Below are positions 22,241 through 34,527 of a DNA stretch of 64,000 nt, one piece after another. The stretch covers positions 439,393,531-439,457,530 of the forward strand of contig CM077665.1 in assembly GCA_039707655.1 (NCBI GenBank), read 5' to 3'. Both the position numbers and the translations under genes were made by a program. Source of the DNA: Elymus sibiricus (Eukaryota > Streptophyta > Magnoliopsida > Poales > Poaceae). Below the pieces are notes generated by a model that was given only the letters and a program-made list of their open reading frames with translations, was not told where the DNA came from and did not search any database. Numbering within the stretch: the first letter of the stretch is position 1; each line of letters begins with the position of its first letter.

Positions 22241-22491
22241 TGTGACAAGAGGACACTGCCGCACGGGAAACACTTGAGACCCGAAGTGTGGCATAAAAAA
22301 TAACAAGGCATCGATAAAGGCCAAAAACTTAAAAGGCTCCTCGGATGCCCGACGTGTGAACTCTTCGGATTCAGCTCGGCGATCCTCAAGATCGGACCAG
22401 GGAAATATTTTGAACCAGTTTTCAAGACCGACGACCAAAGACAAAGAACTGTTTTGAAGAACCGAGGAGCGTCCCCAACTTGAAGACCGGT

Positions 22492-22503
22492 TTAGGGGGC
22501 TAC
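22492..22503 (+). other. PPT of E2
   Basis: TTAGGGGGCTAC stands directly before the right LTR start TGACGGTGTCC. Confidence 0.7.
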
Positions 22504-22922
22504 TGACGGTGTCCTGGACTCGGAGGTACTCACCACGTCGTCTCCCGACCAGTGGGTCGGACCGAGGACCCCCAGGGTAATTCACTAATGGGCCACTTCG
22601 GGCAGCCCATGATGCATACAAGGGAGATTCCACAAGACTTGGCGCACAAGACAAGGACTCCTCCAAACCCTAGGCCTACTGTGCATTATATAAATCGAGG
22701 CCAGGCTAGTCGATAGACAATCTCATATTCATTACAATAATCTCATGGTAGATACATGTACTATGTACTATCCCCATATCAATACAATCAAAAGCAGGAC
22801 GTAGGGTATTATCTCCTTGAGAGAGCCCGAACCAGGGTAAAATCCTGTGTCCATGTTACCATCGCTCCAAGACGCCTAGCTTAGGACCCCTACTACGAGA
22901 TATGTCGAATTTGACACCGACA
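22504..22922 (+). repeat. 3' LTR of E2
   Basis: It is 419 bp, equal in length to the left LTR, with about 16 substitutions and no indels by eye. A TATA-like TATATAAA is at 22687-22694. Confidence 0.92.
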
Positions 22923-22927
22923 CCGAC

Positions 22928-24062
22928 CACGATGTACTTGCTTGGGTCAGCCGGGTCGAGCGGGATCCTCTTCGTGTCCTTGCTGGCGGCCGGCTCGAGC
23001 TGAGTCTTGTCAGCTGGCTGCTTCCTCTTGAGCTCGGGCATGGCCGGCTGCTCGCGGGCCTGAGCGACGAACTGGTCGATCTGGTGCTGCTCCTCGACTA
23101 TGACGAGGGATTCGGCTAGCTTGGAGCCGGCTAGAGAGCACCTGGCTGACTTCTTGTAGTCGCTGGTGATGGTGATTACGCCGTTGGGACCCGGCATCTT
23201 CATCTTCAAGTAGGCATAGTGGGGAACCGCCTTGAACTTGGCCAGGGCTGGCCGACCTAGTAACGCTTGGTAGGGGCTATATAGGTCCACCACCTCGAAC
23301 CAGATGGGCTCGCGGCGGAAGTTCTTCCCCGTGCCGAACAGCACGTCCAGTCGAGCCTTGCCAATCGGAGAGCAGGAGTGGACGGGCACGATGCCGTGGA
23401 ATACCGTGCGGGTCGACTCGAGCTCAGACTGCCTAATGCCCAGCTTGTCCATGGTGTCGTGGTAGAGGATGTTGATGCTTCTACCGCCGTCGATGAGAAC
23501 CCGCGTGAAACGACAGGTGTTCCGCTTGGCGGCGAAAGTGGGGTCGAGGACCAGGGCGTAGCCGCCAGGCGTTGGCATCATGGCCGGGTGGTCCTCGCGC
23601 CCCCAGGTGATGGGTCTGTCCGACTAGTGCATGTACTGGGAGGACCTGCGGAACGATGGCGTTGACCTCCTGCGCACGCTTGCGCTGGCTGTGCTTGCAA
23701 TAGTCCTCCGAGAAGAAGACGATGTAGGTCGCGTCCTGGCGCGGGTACTCGTCCCGGGCGCCGCCGGCTCCCGGGGCAGGCGGTGGAGGAGGCGGGGGTG
23801 CCGGCGCAGGTAGCAGCGCGTCGCCCTGCATGATCTTGGTGAACCAGCTTCACTGGCGGGCCATATCGGTGGCGGGCTTAGCCCCGCTATGGAACTTGCA
23901 GGGCCCGTCGAGCATCGCCTCGAAGGTGTACTTGGGCTGCCAGGGCTGCTTGCCCTCGTTGGTGCGCTGGAGCCGGCTGGAAGATGGGTCGTCTGCCATC
24001 CTACCGTCATCCACGGCAGCGACCTGCCGGCTCCCGTAACGAGCATCTGGCTGGACAGTCTT
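22928..24062 (-). pseudogene. gag-pol: G1 gag C-terminus and protease (between the E2 and Angela insertions)
   Basis: This is the middle part of the split gag-pol gene. From the Angela side it starts with the gag end, including a zinc-knuckle-like CKFHSG...ARQ whose next codon is TGA (23850-23852) where relatives have Cys. A frameshift and a stop lie near 23630. The frame ending at 22928 then gives MMPTPGGYALVLDPTF and the aspartic protease motif VLIDGGRSINILY, with DGG in place of the usual DTG/DSG as in Tat elements. GRPALAKFKAVPHYAYLKMK follows. The protease is followed by the E2 insertion instead of RT. Non-functional. Confidence 0.8.
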
Positions 24063-24067
24063 GCGCT

Positions 24068-25850
24068 TGTTGGGGAACGTTGCATGGGAAACAAAAAATT
24101 TCCTATGAACACCCAAGATCTATCTATGGAGATCAACAGCTACGAGAAGGTGAGTGGATCTACATACCCTTGTAGATCGCTAAGCGGGAAGCGTTAAGAA
24201 ACGCGATTGATGTAGTCGAACATCTTCGCGATCCAAATCACAATCCGTCCCGCGATCCAATCACAATCAGTCCCGATCTTGCGCCGAACGGACGGCACCT
24301 CCGCATTCAGCATACGTACAGCTCGATGACGTCTCTGCCTCCTTGATACAGCGAGCAAGGTCGGAGTAGTAGATGAGTTCTCCGGCAACATGACGGCATG
24401 GTGGCAGTGGCGGTGGTGCTATCCCGGCAGGGCTATGCCTAGCGCTCCTGAATCCGTGAACGGAGGAGAAAACGATCTAGGGACAGAGAGGGGCGCCAAG
24501 GGCTTTGTATGTGCTCTTGGGGTGCCCCTCCCCTCTATATATAGGTGTAGGGGCGTGGAGATCAGCCCCTCCAAGCCATAGGGCGCAGCCAAGGGGGAGG
24601 AGTTGGACTCCTAGTTCAATTCCCTCCCTTTCGATAAACAGGTGGACTTTCCACCTCTCCCAACCCACATGGGCCTTGAGGGACTTGTGCGCCTGGCCCA
24701 ATAAGGCCAGGGCGCCTCCCCTCAGCCCATGCAAATCCTTGGGACGTGGTGGAACCCTTGGTGGACTTCCGGACTCCTTCGGAAGTTTCCGGAACCTTCT
24801 ATAAGCTTCCCGATACAATACTAGAAAAACCCGAAACTTTTCCGGTAGCCAAAATATGACTTCCCATATATAAATCTTTACCTCCGGACCATTCCGGAAC
24901 ATCTCGTGACGCGCGGGATCTTATCCAGGACTCCGAACAACCTTCGGTCACGAACATACATAACTCAACAATACCAAATCGTCACCGAACGTTAAGTGTG
25001 CAGACCCTGCGGGTTCGAGAACTGTGTAGACATGATCGAAACAACTCTACGGTCAGTAACCAATAGCGGGACCTGGATGCCCATATTGGTTCCTACATAT
25101 TCTATGAAGATCTTTATCGGTCGAACCACGATATCAAGGATTCAGACAATCCCATATGCAGTTCCCTTTGTCCATCGGTATGTTACTTGCCCGAGATTCG
25201 ATCGTCGGTATCTCCATACCTAGTTTAATCTCGTTACCAGCAAGTCTTTGTACTCGTTCCGTAATACAAGATCCCGTGACTAACTCCTTAGTTACATTGC
25301 TTGCAAGCTTCTTGTGATGCTGTGTTACCGAGTGGGCCCATAGATACCTCTCCGTCATACGGAGTGACAAATCCCGGTCTCGATCCACGCCAACCCAACG
25401 GACACCCTCGGAGATACCTGTAGAGCACCTTTATAGTCACCCATTTACGTTGTGACGTTTGATACACACAAGGCATTCCTACGGTGTGAGGGAGTTGCGT
25501 GATCTCATGGTCGTAGGAACAAATACTTGACATGGATAAAGTAGTAGCAATAAACTAACACGATCAGATGCTATGCTTACGGTTGGGTCTTGTCCATCAC
25601 ATCATTCTCCTAATGATGTGATCCCGTTATCAGATGACAACGCATGTCTATGGTCAGGAAACCTTGATCATCTCTGATTAACGAGCTAGTCTAGTAGAGG
25701 CTTACTAGGGACATGGTGTTGTCTATGTATCCACACATGTATCTGAGTTTCCGATCAATACAATTCTAGCATGGATAATAAACAATTATCATGAACAAGG
25801 AAATATGATAATAACTAATTTATTATTGCCTCTAGGGCATATTTCCAACA
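24068..25850 (-). repeat. 3' LTR of Angela (1783 bp)
   Basis: On the plus strand it begins TGTTGGGGAACGTTGC and ends GCATATTTCCAACA. A TATATATA promoter motif is at 24536-24543. It matches 38703-40486. Confidence 0.95.
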
Positions 25851-25860
25851 GTCTCCCACT
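25851..25860 (-). other. PPT of Angela
   Basis: The minus strand reads AGTGGGAGAC directly before the LTR start TGTTGG. This is the standard PPT of BARE1/Angela elements. Confidence 0.85.
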
Positions 25861-27276
25861 TGCACTAGAGTCAATAATCTAGTTCACATCACCATGTTCT
25901 TTACACCTAATGAGTTCTGGGATTTGATCATGTTTTGCTTGTGAGAGAGGTTTTATTCAACGGGTCTGCAACATTCAGATCCATGTGTACTTTGCAAATC
26001 TCTATGTCATAATGTAGATGCTGCTACCACACTCCGCTTGGGGCTATTCCAAATGGTTGTTCCACTATACGTATCCGGATTGCTACTCAGAGTCATCCGG
26101 ATTGGTGTCAAAGCTTGCATCGACGTAACCCTTTACGATGAACTCTTTATCACCTCCATAATCGAGAAATATTTCCTTAGTCCTCTAGTTACCAAGGATA
26201 ATTTTGACCGATGTCCAGTGATCCACTCCTGGATCACTCTTGTACCCCTTGAAAGACTCATGGCAAGGCACACACCAGGTGAAGTACACATCATGGCATA
26301 CTATATAGAGCCTATGGCTAAGGCATAGGGGACGACCTTCGTCTTTTCTCTTTCTTCTGCCGTGGTCAAGCTTTGAGTCTTACTCAAATTCATACCTTAC
26401 AACACAGCCAAGAACTCCTTCTTTGACTGATCTATTTTGAACTCCTTCAAAATCTTGTCAAGGTATGTATTCATTGAAAGTTTTATCAAGCATGTTGATC
26501 TATGTCTATAGATCTTGATGCCCATGATTTAAGTAGCTTCATTCCAGGTCTTCCTTTGAAAAAATCCTTTCAAACAACCCTTTATGCTTTCTAGAAATTC
26601 TACATGATTTCTGATCAACAATATGTCAACCACATATACTTATCAGAAACTCTATAGTGCTCCCACTCACTTTCTTGTAAATACAATTTTCTTATAAACT
26701 TTGCATAAACCCAAAAACTTTGATCACCTCATCAAAGCGTATATTCCAACTCTGAGATGCTTGCTCCAGTCCATAGAAGGATTGCTGGAGCTTGCGTACC
26801 TTTTAGCATCCTTAGGATCGACAAAACCTTCCGGTTATACCACATACAACCTTTCCTCAAGGAAACCATTGAGGAACCGATGTTATGACATCCATCTGCC
26901 AGATTTCATAATCGAAAAATGCAGCAACTGCTAACATAATTCCAACAGACTTTAGCATCGCTACGGGTGAGAAAGTCTCATCATAGTCAACTCCTTGAAC
27001 TTGTCGGAAACTTCTTTGCGACAAGTCGAGCTTTATAAATGGTGACATTTACCATCAGCGTCTGTCTTGTTCTTAAAAGTCCATTTGTACTTAACGGCCT
27101 GCCGTTCATCGGGAAAGTCTACCAAAGTCCATACATGGTTTTTCATACATGGATCCTTCCTCGGATTTCATGGTTCCTAGCCATTTCTTGGAATCCGGGC
27201 CCACCATCGCTTCTTCATAGCTCGTAGGCTCACTGTTGTCCAACAACATGATCTCCAAGACAAGATTGCGTGCCAC
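25861..27276 (-). pseudogene. pol: Angela pol remnant: reverse transcriptase and RNase H
   Basis: The minus strand carries short frames that read as Copia RT: RSFRQVQGVDYDETFSPVAM and IMLAVAAFFDYEIWQMDV at 26857-27030. The catalytic region near 26620 reads YVVDILLI where Copia elements have YVDD. Stops and frameshifts occur throughout, and no frame exceeds about 100 codons. The CACTA element lies upstream and separates this part from integrase. Confidence 0.8.
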
Positions 27277-27296
27277 TTACACTACTGGAAACAGGG

Positions 27297-27760
27297 AATT
27301 TGCCATCAGTAAGATCTTTGCCGTCTGCCAGCGGATGGCAAAGAACGTCTTTGCCATCAGCTTAGAAAAAACAGACGGCAAAGAACTGACAGACGGCAAA
27401 TAATCTGGTTGCCATCAGCCAATTATTTGCCATCTGCCAGCACATGGCAAAGAATCTTTGCCGTCCGCTGGCAGACGGCAGAGAGGTGGGTGGGGTCCAG
27501 TGGACGCCGGTGCTGTAACGGCCTATCAACCCCACCTCTTTGCCATCTGCCAGCAGATGGCAAAGAATCTTTTCCGTCTGCTGGCAGACGGCAAAGAGGT
27601 GGGTGGGGTCCAGTGGACGATGGCGCTGTAACGGCCCACTAGCCCCACCTCTTTGCCATCTGCCAGCAGACGGCAAAGAGGTGGGGCTTTGCCATCCGCT
27701 GGCTGATGGCAAAGAGGTGGGGCTTTGCCATCCGCTGGCTGATGGCAAAGAGGTGGGGCT
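27297..27760. repeat. Left subterminal repeats of the CACTA element
   Basis: There are about a dozen palindromic or half-palindromic modules with CTTTGCCATCTGCCAGCAGA and its variants (GTCTGC, ATCCGC). Several are arranged with GGGGTCCAGTGGACG-like linkers repeated near 27495 and 27607. Confidence 0.9.
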
Positions 27761-27889
27761 ATCTCCTCCGCTCTCTCACTGTCGCATAACGAAATAGACG
27801 CGCGTAGCGAAAATCGACCGCCAAAGAAATTTTCCCCCAAAACCGAGCCGCGCCCCCTGTTTCTTCCCCGCAGCTTCGCGCCGGCCCCA

Positions 27890-28383
27890 TCTCCTCCCCA
27901 CGCCGCCCCCTCCTCCCCGTGCCGCCCTCTCCTCCCCGCGCCGCGCCGCCACTCCTCCCCGTGCCGCCCCCTCCTCCCCGCGCCGCCCCCTCCTATCCCC
28001 GCCGCCGCCCCCTCCTCCCCGCGCCGCCCCCTCCCATCGGCGCCGCCGCCCCTCCTCCCCGCGCCGCCCCCTCCTCCCCGCGCCGCCCCTCCTCCCCGCG
28101 CCGGCCCTCCCATCAGCGCCGCCGGCCCTCCCCGTCCGCTAGGTTGAGGTCGCCGGGCCGTCCGCGCCGCGCCGCCACTCCTCCCCGTGCCGACCCCTCC
28201 TCCCCGCGCCGCCCCCTCCCATCCCCGCCGCCGCCCCCTCCTCCCCGCGCTGCCCCCTCCCATCAGTGCCGCCGCTCCTCCTCCCCGCGCCGCCCCCTCC
28301 TCCCCGCGCCGGCCCTCCCATCGGCTCCGCCGCCCCTCCCCGTCCGCTAGGTTGAGGTCGCCGGGCCGTCTCCGCCGCGCCAC
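27890..28383. repeat. GC-rich degenerate tandem array in the CACTA element
   Basis: CCGCGCCGCCCCCTCCTCCC-type units repeat for about 500 bp. The block ending in CCGTCCGCTAGGTTGAGGTC occurs twice, at about 28130 and 28345. Long open frames here in several phases are composition effects. It could be the promoter-proximal CpG-rich leader of the element. Confidence 0.75.
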
Positions 28384-31300
28384 CTTCCCTCCGCCGGCAG
28401 GTACCCCTCTGTCTCTCTCTCTCTCTCTCTCTCTTGGGTGGGGGCGACCCATGAAAATGGCGACCGATGGCGGCGGCTAAAGGGCGAGTGTCGGATTCTA
28501 CCTTTTCTCCCCCATCGGATACCATGGTCGAACGACGACCGACCATGCAGTTGAACGCAAGCGCAGGCGGCCGATGGACATCAGCGGCGGCGGACGCCCT
28601 CTCTTCCGGCCCCTGTCTCATTATGTGCCCCTCCGATTCTTCTCTTTGCCTCCCTAATTTCCTTACTCTGAAATGCAGCATGAGGAGGCAGGTTCGGGTT
28701 CAGGCCGGCGACTAGGACAAACAGCAGGCGGGCGACCAACATCTTTTCCCCTCAGGTATAACCAGCAAATAATTTGATGTTCTTATGCGTTTAAATTGAA
28801 CCCTATGATCTGCAACTGAATGATGTTCTCATGCATGATAGTTCAATTTGTGTACCGTATGCTAATTTGATACTAGTTCAGTTTGAGAAAGACATGGATG
28901 ATTTGTTTCGACAATACCTGTTGTACATATCATGTTTATTTCTGGTTGTGTATCTATGCACAGTTAGCTGCTGTTCGAGACAAAGCCCGGGGACGCCAGC
29001 CACCAGCCTCACAGCGAGCTCCGGCCTGACTGCACCTTCCACCCTCTTCGCCACCGAACAAAGCCGCAGGCTGCAGCCCGTTATCCGCCGATTTGGTCGT
29101 CGCCCAACCTGCAGCATTGAACAACAGCCGCCCTGACCCCTTGTTCTCAGCAGGGCAGCGAGGAGGTAATAATCAGAGTCACTCTTGCTGATTCATCTGC
29201 TTGTTATTATGATTGTTGTGCAGGGAAAGAATGCAACTCTAGATTGTGCTGTTCTTATTTATTTGTGCTGTTTAATCTGCTATCCGCATTAGCATTTTAT
29301 TTTGTCTAGCAAAGTTTAAGTTTATATTGATATATAGTAGGAGTGAAGAATGGACAAAGGATGGACAGACATCACTAGGCACAGCAACCTATTACAATAG
29401 TTGAGGTCTTCTGTTTTTTGTTAATATATATATATATAGATTAACTGCAGACAACATGTCCATGTTCACAGTAGTGGAATAAAGGAATATAATTTCCACT
29501 AAAGTAAACTACTACGCTTCCTGTACTATCCTTGGGGCGTTGCTCAAATGTTTTAGCGTCTGCTTGTGTCATTTTTTGTTTGAAAATGCAACCAAAAGTG
29601 CAGTATTTAGAAGCAACAGGAGTAACTTGCAACAAAATAACTATTTGTATAGTAAACGACCTAGGTCACTAATCAGGTAGAAACTGTTTAGGCAAGTTGC
29701 TATTCTCCATGTCGTGAGCGTAACTTCATTGCCTGAAAAAACTGATGCTACACTTAAAGTTAACAGCCAACAGTATGCTATATAAAAAACAGTCAGTACT
29801 TAGTTTTACACCAATTTTTATTCCAACGAAGGATCAGTCACCTCCATAGCTACCAACTGAGGCTCCTTCCCTTTGCTATACAGAATAAATCACTGTCTTA
29901 CGAACAATTTCAGAGTAAGACACTGACCAACAAATGTTGCAGTTAAAAATTTCAAGTTGAGGTCTCTGGCGCTTCCCGCCTTGGTTGTGGTGGTCGTGGT
30001 GCACAGCTAATTCCTAGTCCTCTTGTGTCCGCTGACGGGCAGATCCGACCATAGGCGAAAGAGGCCATCGACCAAGAGAAACAAATCGATAGTGGCCTAG
30101 ACCCCGTGAGCCCGGCGTCCTGGATCCCAGGAGCCGTTGCCTTAGTGGCGACATGGAGATCGTGGTCGATGCAGGGAACACAGCCAGCTGCAAGGATAGC
30201 TTGTACAGAAATATAAATTAGTACACAGCAGATTGTTTATCTAAAGTTAATACCTTGAGGATACCTTAGTACAGGTAACACTAAACTGGATATCTGAAGT
30301 TAGTATCCAGAAAATAAAGGCACAATGCATATACATTGTAGCTTTAGCGGTCCATTAACCTGGGATTGTGTTGTGAGATGCATGTCATCTTCGAAAGAGA
30401 CAAAGAACTATACATGAGCTGACCATGCCAATTGATGCATCCTTTACATTTCTCAAATGGAACCAACAGGTAACATGAACTGGTGCCAGCAATTTTGGAA
30501 TCACATAAATTAGTATGGCATCAAGGTAGATAACAAGTGAACTAATATGGCGCTTGCAATTTTGAAATAATAGAAATTAGTATGGCATCGAGGTAGATAA
30601 CAAACAAATAAGTTTACTGCTAAAGTGGGTATGCAGCCAGAAGGCGCCAAAAATTATCTGGTGAATGAATTAGAAGATTGACACCTAACCATAGGGAGTA
30701 CTCAACCATAGGCGATCAACAAACTGCGTTAAACAAAGGAACATGGCTGCATGAGGCAAATCATTTATTTGTCAAACATACTTTGTCATGCTGGATGGAA
30801 TTCAACGCTGCAAAAAGGAATAGTGCAACGCATCTATTCTCTGGTCACCCATAAAATAACTATATACAAAACAAAACAACATTCTCTTTCCGTCGAAAAG
30901 GAATTCTCTAATAACAGAGTCATTATTGATCAATTAGACAAAAGCATATTTGCATTCATGATGGAAGAAATCAAAGTGAGTTTAGCTAAATTGATGCAAG
31001 AAATGGCCAGAATAAATACCAACCAGAATAATTCCATTCTCTTTTTTGCGGCAAAACTGGAACGTACTTTCAGTAATAGGTAGAAGAGATCAACTTTGTT
31101 TTGAAGGTACAAATATATTTGTGTAGTATTTAGTCACAACCAATGCACATGATATTTGGCTCGCAATTACGAGTCTAGTCCAATGAGACCAAAAAATAGA
31201 AATCAGGTTTTGGTGAATGATTAAATATACACACAAAGGCACATTATAAGGTTCAGAAGCGAGATGGGAAGGTTCTTGCCATCAAGTGAAGTGAACATCA

Positions 31301-31505
31301 ATTTTCACAGTAACATAAGAATTGTTGGTCAGGATTTATGTGCTACTGTCAGTCTCAAAAAATGGCATAGATTTGGACATCTTTGTGGTGCTACTTTGAA
31401 GTGAACATCAATTTTAACATGTGTGTGCGCTGACCTGCTTACTGCTTGTTGGTTATGTATGTTGACACATGAATTTTCTAGTCTATTTATAGAGAAGTGT
31501 TGAGT
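28384..31505. other. CACTA interior without recognisable genes
   Basis: A (TC)n run is at about 28411-28433. The rest is ordinary AT-rich sequence with short frames in all phases and no domain I recognise. Possible splice signals occur (for example GCAGGTA near 28398), so a spliced transcript cannot be excluded. Confidence 0.4.
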
Positions 31506-31592
31506 ATGGCTGCCGAATGGACCGATGAGAACACTCGGATTATCGTCGAGCTGTTTGTGAATTATACTTTGAGCCATGAATTTGAGCCATGA
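31506..31592 (+). pseudogene. MYB/SANT-like domain fragment (28 codons) in the CACTA element
   Basis: ATG at 31506 gives MAAEWTDENTRIIVELFVNY and stops at 31590-31592. This matches the N-terminal pattern of plant MYB/SANT-like DNA-binding proteins (W-T-D-E...I..ELF), a family found in host genes and in PIF/Harbinger-type accessory proteins. A TATA-like CTATTTATAGAG stands just upstream at about 31484. It could be a captured gene fragment or the first exon of an element gene. The match is short, so the call is tentative. Confidence 0.4.
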
Positions 31593-31802
31593 ATTATACT
31601 TTGTACTGTTTCTGATATTTTGTTGCTTATAGATTTAGGATATGCTTATAGATGTTTTGAGGATCTTGTAGCAGGCTTTTCTTTACAGTCCACTTTTGCC
31701 GGATAGAATTTATCTTTTCTTTACATACTATTCATGTCAGGTATTCATTCTTTTTATGTTGTACTAATTTCGTTTACTCTTTGTCATTGTAGGTGTTGAC
31801 AG

Positions 31803-32166
31803 ATGGTGGGCGCGGGTCGAGAGCGCTCCGAGGCTCCTACCTCGGCGCGTGGTGGGAGGGGTAGTTCCATTCCACCCCAGAGCCTCCGGAGAGCGCTGCA
31901 TCTCGGTATGCAGACACCACCGGCGGTCGCTTCTTCTTCGGCCGGGAGAGGTCGGGGGGGGAGAAGAAGGAGAAGGCTGGTAGAGGTGGACGTGGCGGCG
32001 GGAGAGGTAGGAAGGCTGCTACTACGCCTTCCTCGCCGCCACCCCCAGCTGATTCACCCGACCACAGGAGTGCTCCGTCTGAGATGGAGCCGCCTGAGGT
32101 GGACCCGTCTCGGACTCCGTCTGCCACTGGCGCGACCGGTCCTACACCTACACATACACCTCCGTG
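31803..32166 (+). pseudogene. Gly/Arg- and Pro-rich ORF of the CACTA element, frameshifted
   Basis: ATG at 31803 opens MVGAGRERSEAPTSARGGRG. After a run of eight G at about 31952-31959 the sensible frame moves to another phase, which reads KAGRGGRGGGRGRKAATT and a Pro/Ser/Thr-rich tail that stops near 32166. An acceptor-like TTGTAGGTG stands just before the ATG, and a donor-like ACGGTAAGT just after the stop, so it may be one exon. RG-rich, Pro-rich N-termini are common in CACTA-encoded proteins, but no transposase domain follows. Confidence 0.4.
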
Positions 32167-32169
32167 ATG

Positions 32170-32739
32170 ACGGTAAGTTTTCCCAAGTGTTTTGCTTAAT
32201 AGAGTTTTATTGTGATGCCATGTTGTATCTACACATATCGTGCATAATGTGTGTATGTTTGAAATGCATTGAATGTGTGGGATTCGACACCTAGTCGTGT
32301 GCCTTTGGTAGCCTTCCATACAGGGAAATGCCTCCTAGTGCTTCCACTGAGCCATGGTAGTTCGCTACTGCTCCGGAACACATGGATTGACCGGCATGTG
32401 TCCTTCTTTGCTCCTGTGTCTGTCCCTACGGGGAAATGTCACGCGGTGTATCACCGAAGTCCTTGTAGCTTGCTACGACTTGGTTGCACTCGCTGATGAC
32501 CGACACATGCATTGCTGGGTCATGTATGCCTGTCCCTGTACGTTTGTGCCACCTTGGTTCTATGACTAGTCATGTCGTCCCGGGTTCTCTGCCATATGGA
32601 TACTAGCGACATAATCATATACGTGAGTCAATAATCGCAAACGGTCCCGGCCAAGGTAAGGTGGCAGCTGTGGGTTACCGTGCGTGAGACCGTAAAGCGA
32701 TATGATATGTTACATGCTAGATCTGTGTGACTTAGGATC
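32170..32739. other. CACTA interior, no gene seen
   Basis: There are short frames only. The sequence looks like an intron or a degraded coding region between the Pro-rich ORF and the AT-rich array. Confidence 0.35.
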
Positions 32740-34110
32740 GGGGTCCTACAAATGCATACTTAGCTTAAGAAATGACCTATTTATCTCCAAAATGCCGTAT
32801 ACTTAGCTTAGTTTCCTCGAATATGACATTATAACCTTACTTAGCTCCAAAATGACAAATTTTACCACGGATAGCTCTCAAATGACCTATACTTAGCTTA
32901 GCTTAAGAAATGACCTATTTAGCTCTAAAATAGCCTGCACTTAGCATTATTTCCTCCAAAATGACATAATAACCTTAATTAGCTCCAAAATGACCTGTAC
33001 TTAGCATTTATTCCTCCAAAATGAATTTACATGCTTAGCTAGCTAAAAAAAGATATAACAATCTTAATTAGCTCAAAAATGACCTATTTAACCTAGGATA
33101 GCTCTAAAATGACCTATACTTAGCATTTATTCCTCCAAAAATGAATTTATATGCTTAGCTAGCTCAAAAAAGACATAATAACCATACTTAGCTCCAAAAT
33201 GACCTATTTAACCTAGGATAGCTCTAAAATGACCTATACTTAGAATTTTTTCCTCCAAAATGACTCAATATGCTTAGCTAGCTCAAAAATGACATAATAA
33301 GCTTAATTAGCTCCAAAATGACCTATTTAACCTAGGATAGCTCTGAAATGACCTATACTTAGCATTTTTTTCCTCCAAAATGACTTAATATGCTTAGCTA
33401 GCTTAAAAATGACCTATTTTACCTAGGATAGCTCTAAAATGACCTATGTACTTAGCATCTTTTCCTCCAAAATGACTTAATTTGCTTAGCTAGCTCTAAA
33501 ATGACATAATATGCTTAAGAACTGACATATTTTAGCTCCTAAATGACTTCATATGCTTAGCTAGCTCCAAAATGACATAATAACCTTACTTAGCTCCAAA
33601 ATGACCTATTTAACCTAGGATAGCTCTAAAATGACCTATACTTAGCATTTTTTCCTCCAAAATGACTCAATATGCTTAGCTAGCTCAAAAATGACATAAT
33701 AAGCTTAATTAGCTCCAAAATGACCTATTTAACCTAGGATAGCTCTAAAATGACCTATACTTAGCATTTTTTCCTCCAAAATGACTTAATATGCTTAGCT
33801 AGCTTAAAAATGACCTATTTAACCTAGGATAGCTCTAAAATGACCTATACTTAGCATCTTTTCCTCCAAAATGACTTAATATGCTTAGCTAGCTCTAAAA
33901 TGACATAATATGCTTAAGAAATGACATATTTTAGCTCCTAAATGACTTCATATGCTTAGCTAGCTCCAAAATGACATAATAACCTTACTTAGCTCCAAAA
34001 TGACCTTACTTAGCATTTTTTACACCAAAATGACTTAGTATGCTTAGCTAGCTCAAAAATGACACAATAATCATACTTAGCTCCAAAATGACATATTTTA
34101 CAGATATAAG
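32740..34110. repeat. AT-rich higher-order tandem array in the CACTA element
   Basis: A 15-30-bp theme of CTCCAAAATGAC, TTAGCTAGCT and CCTATACTTAGCATT is repeated for 1.37 kb. The marker CCTAGGATAGCTCT occurs at 33092, 33212, 33331, 33422, 33614, 33733 and 33823. The intervals 119, 91 and 192 bp sum to 402 bp, and 119 then 90 recur. A second marker (ATGCTTAAGAA) at 33511 and 33910 is 399 bp apart. So the array has a higher-order unit of about 400 bp. Confidence 0.9.
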
Positions 34111-34439
34111 TTGCATCATAATAGTCTTCACATTTTAGTTGCATCATCCTAATCTTCTTCTTCTAGTCTTTTTCTTCTAACTTTCTTCTTTCCCATTTTG
34201 CAGATTTGCTCTAGATCACGGAAGCTTGGGTTGATGGAGTGCTTGTCTTTAGTTTTTGTTTTGACTTTGTGAAACTTGCTACCTATGGATGAAACTGTGT
34301 AATATTGATGAAACTATGTATATGTATGGATGAAACTTGCTACTATTGGTAACATGTGTTGGATATGTGTTCATGGATGTGTTGGATATATATGTGTTCA
34401 TGACTATTGGTAATATGTGTTGAATATGCTATATTGGTT

Positions 34440-34464
34440 ATATATATATATATATATATATATG
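34440..34464. repeat. (TA)n microsatellite
   Basis: About 12 TA units in AT-rich CACTA sequence. Confidence 0.9.
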
Positions 34465-34527
34465 TGTTTGATTTTCTGTGAAGATGAATTGATATAAGAA
34501 AAAACAAAATTAAATGGGGCAATATAG

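Larger units (their letters stand above)
13186..22922 (+). mobile_element. E2: non-autonomous LTR retrotransposon with 419-bp LTRs
   Basis: The two 419-bp LTRs begin TGACGGTGTCCTGGACT and end in GACA. They are flanked by CCGAC at 13181-13185 and 22923-22927. A PBS-like TTGGTGCTTTCATTGAGAG follows the left LTR, and a PPT precedes the right LTR, so it reads rightwards. Without the 4.2-kb nested putative solo LTR it is about 5.5 kb. I find no gag or pol domains, only a short ORF near the PBS and repetitive non-coding sequence. The LTRs differ at about 16 sites by eye (about 4%). It disrupts the pol of G1 between protease and RT. The family name was not determined. Confidence 0.88.

Noticed and set aside
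27526..28452. 308-codon open frame on the minus strand
   Set aside because: It lies in the GC-rich degenerate tandem array of the CACTA element. Several phases on both strands are open and the protein is almost only G, A and R, so this is a composition effect.
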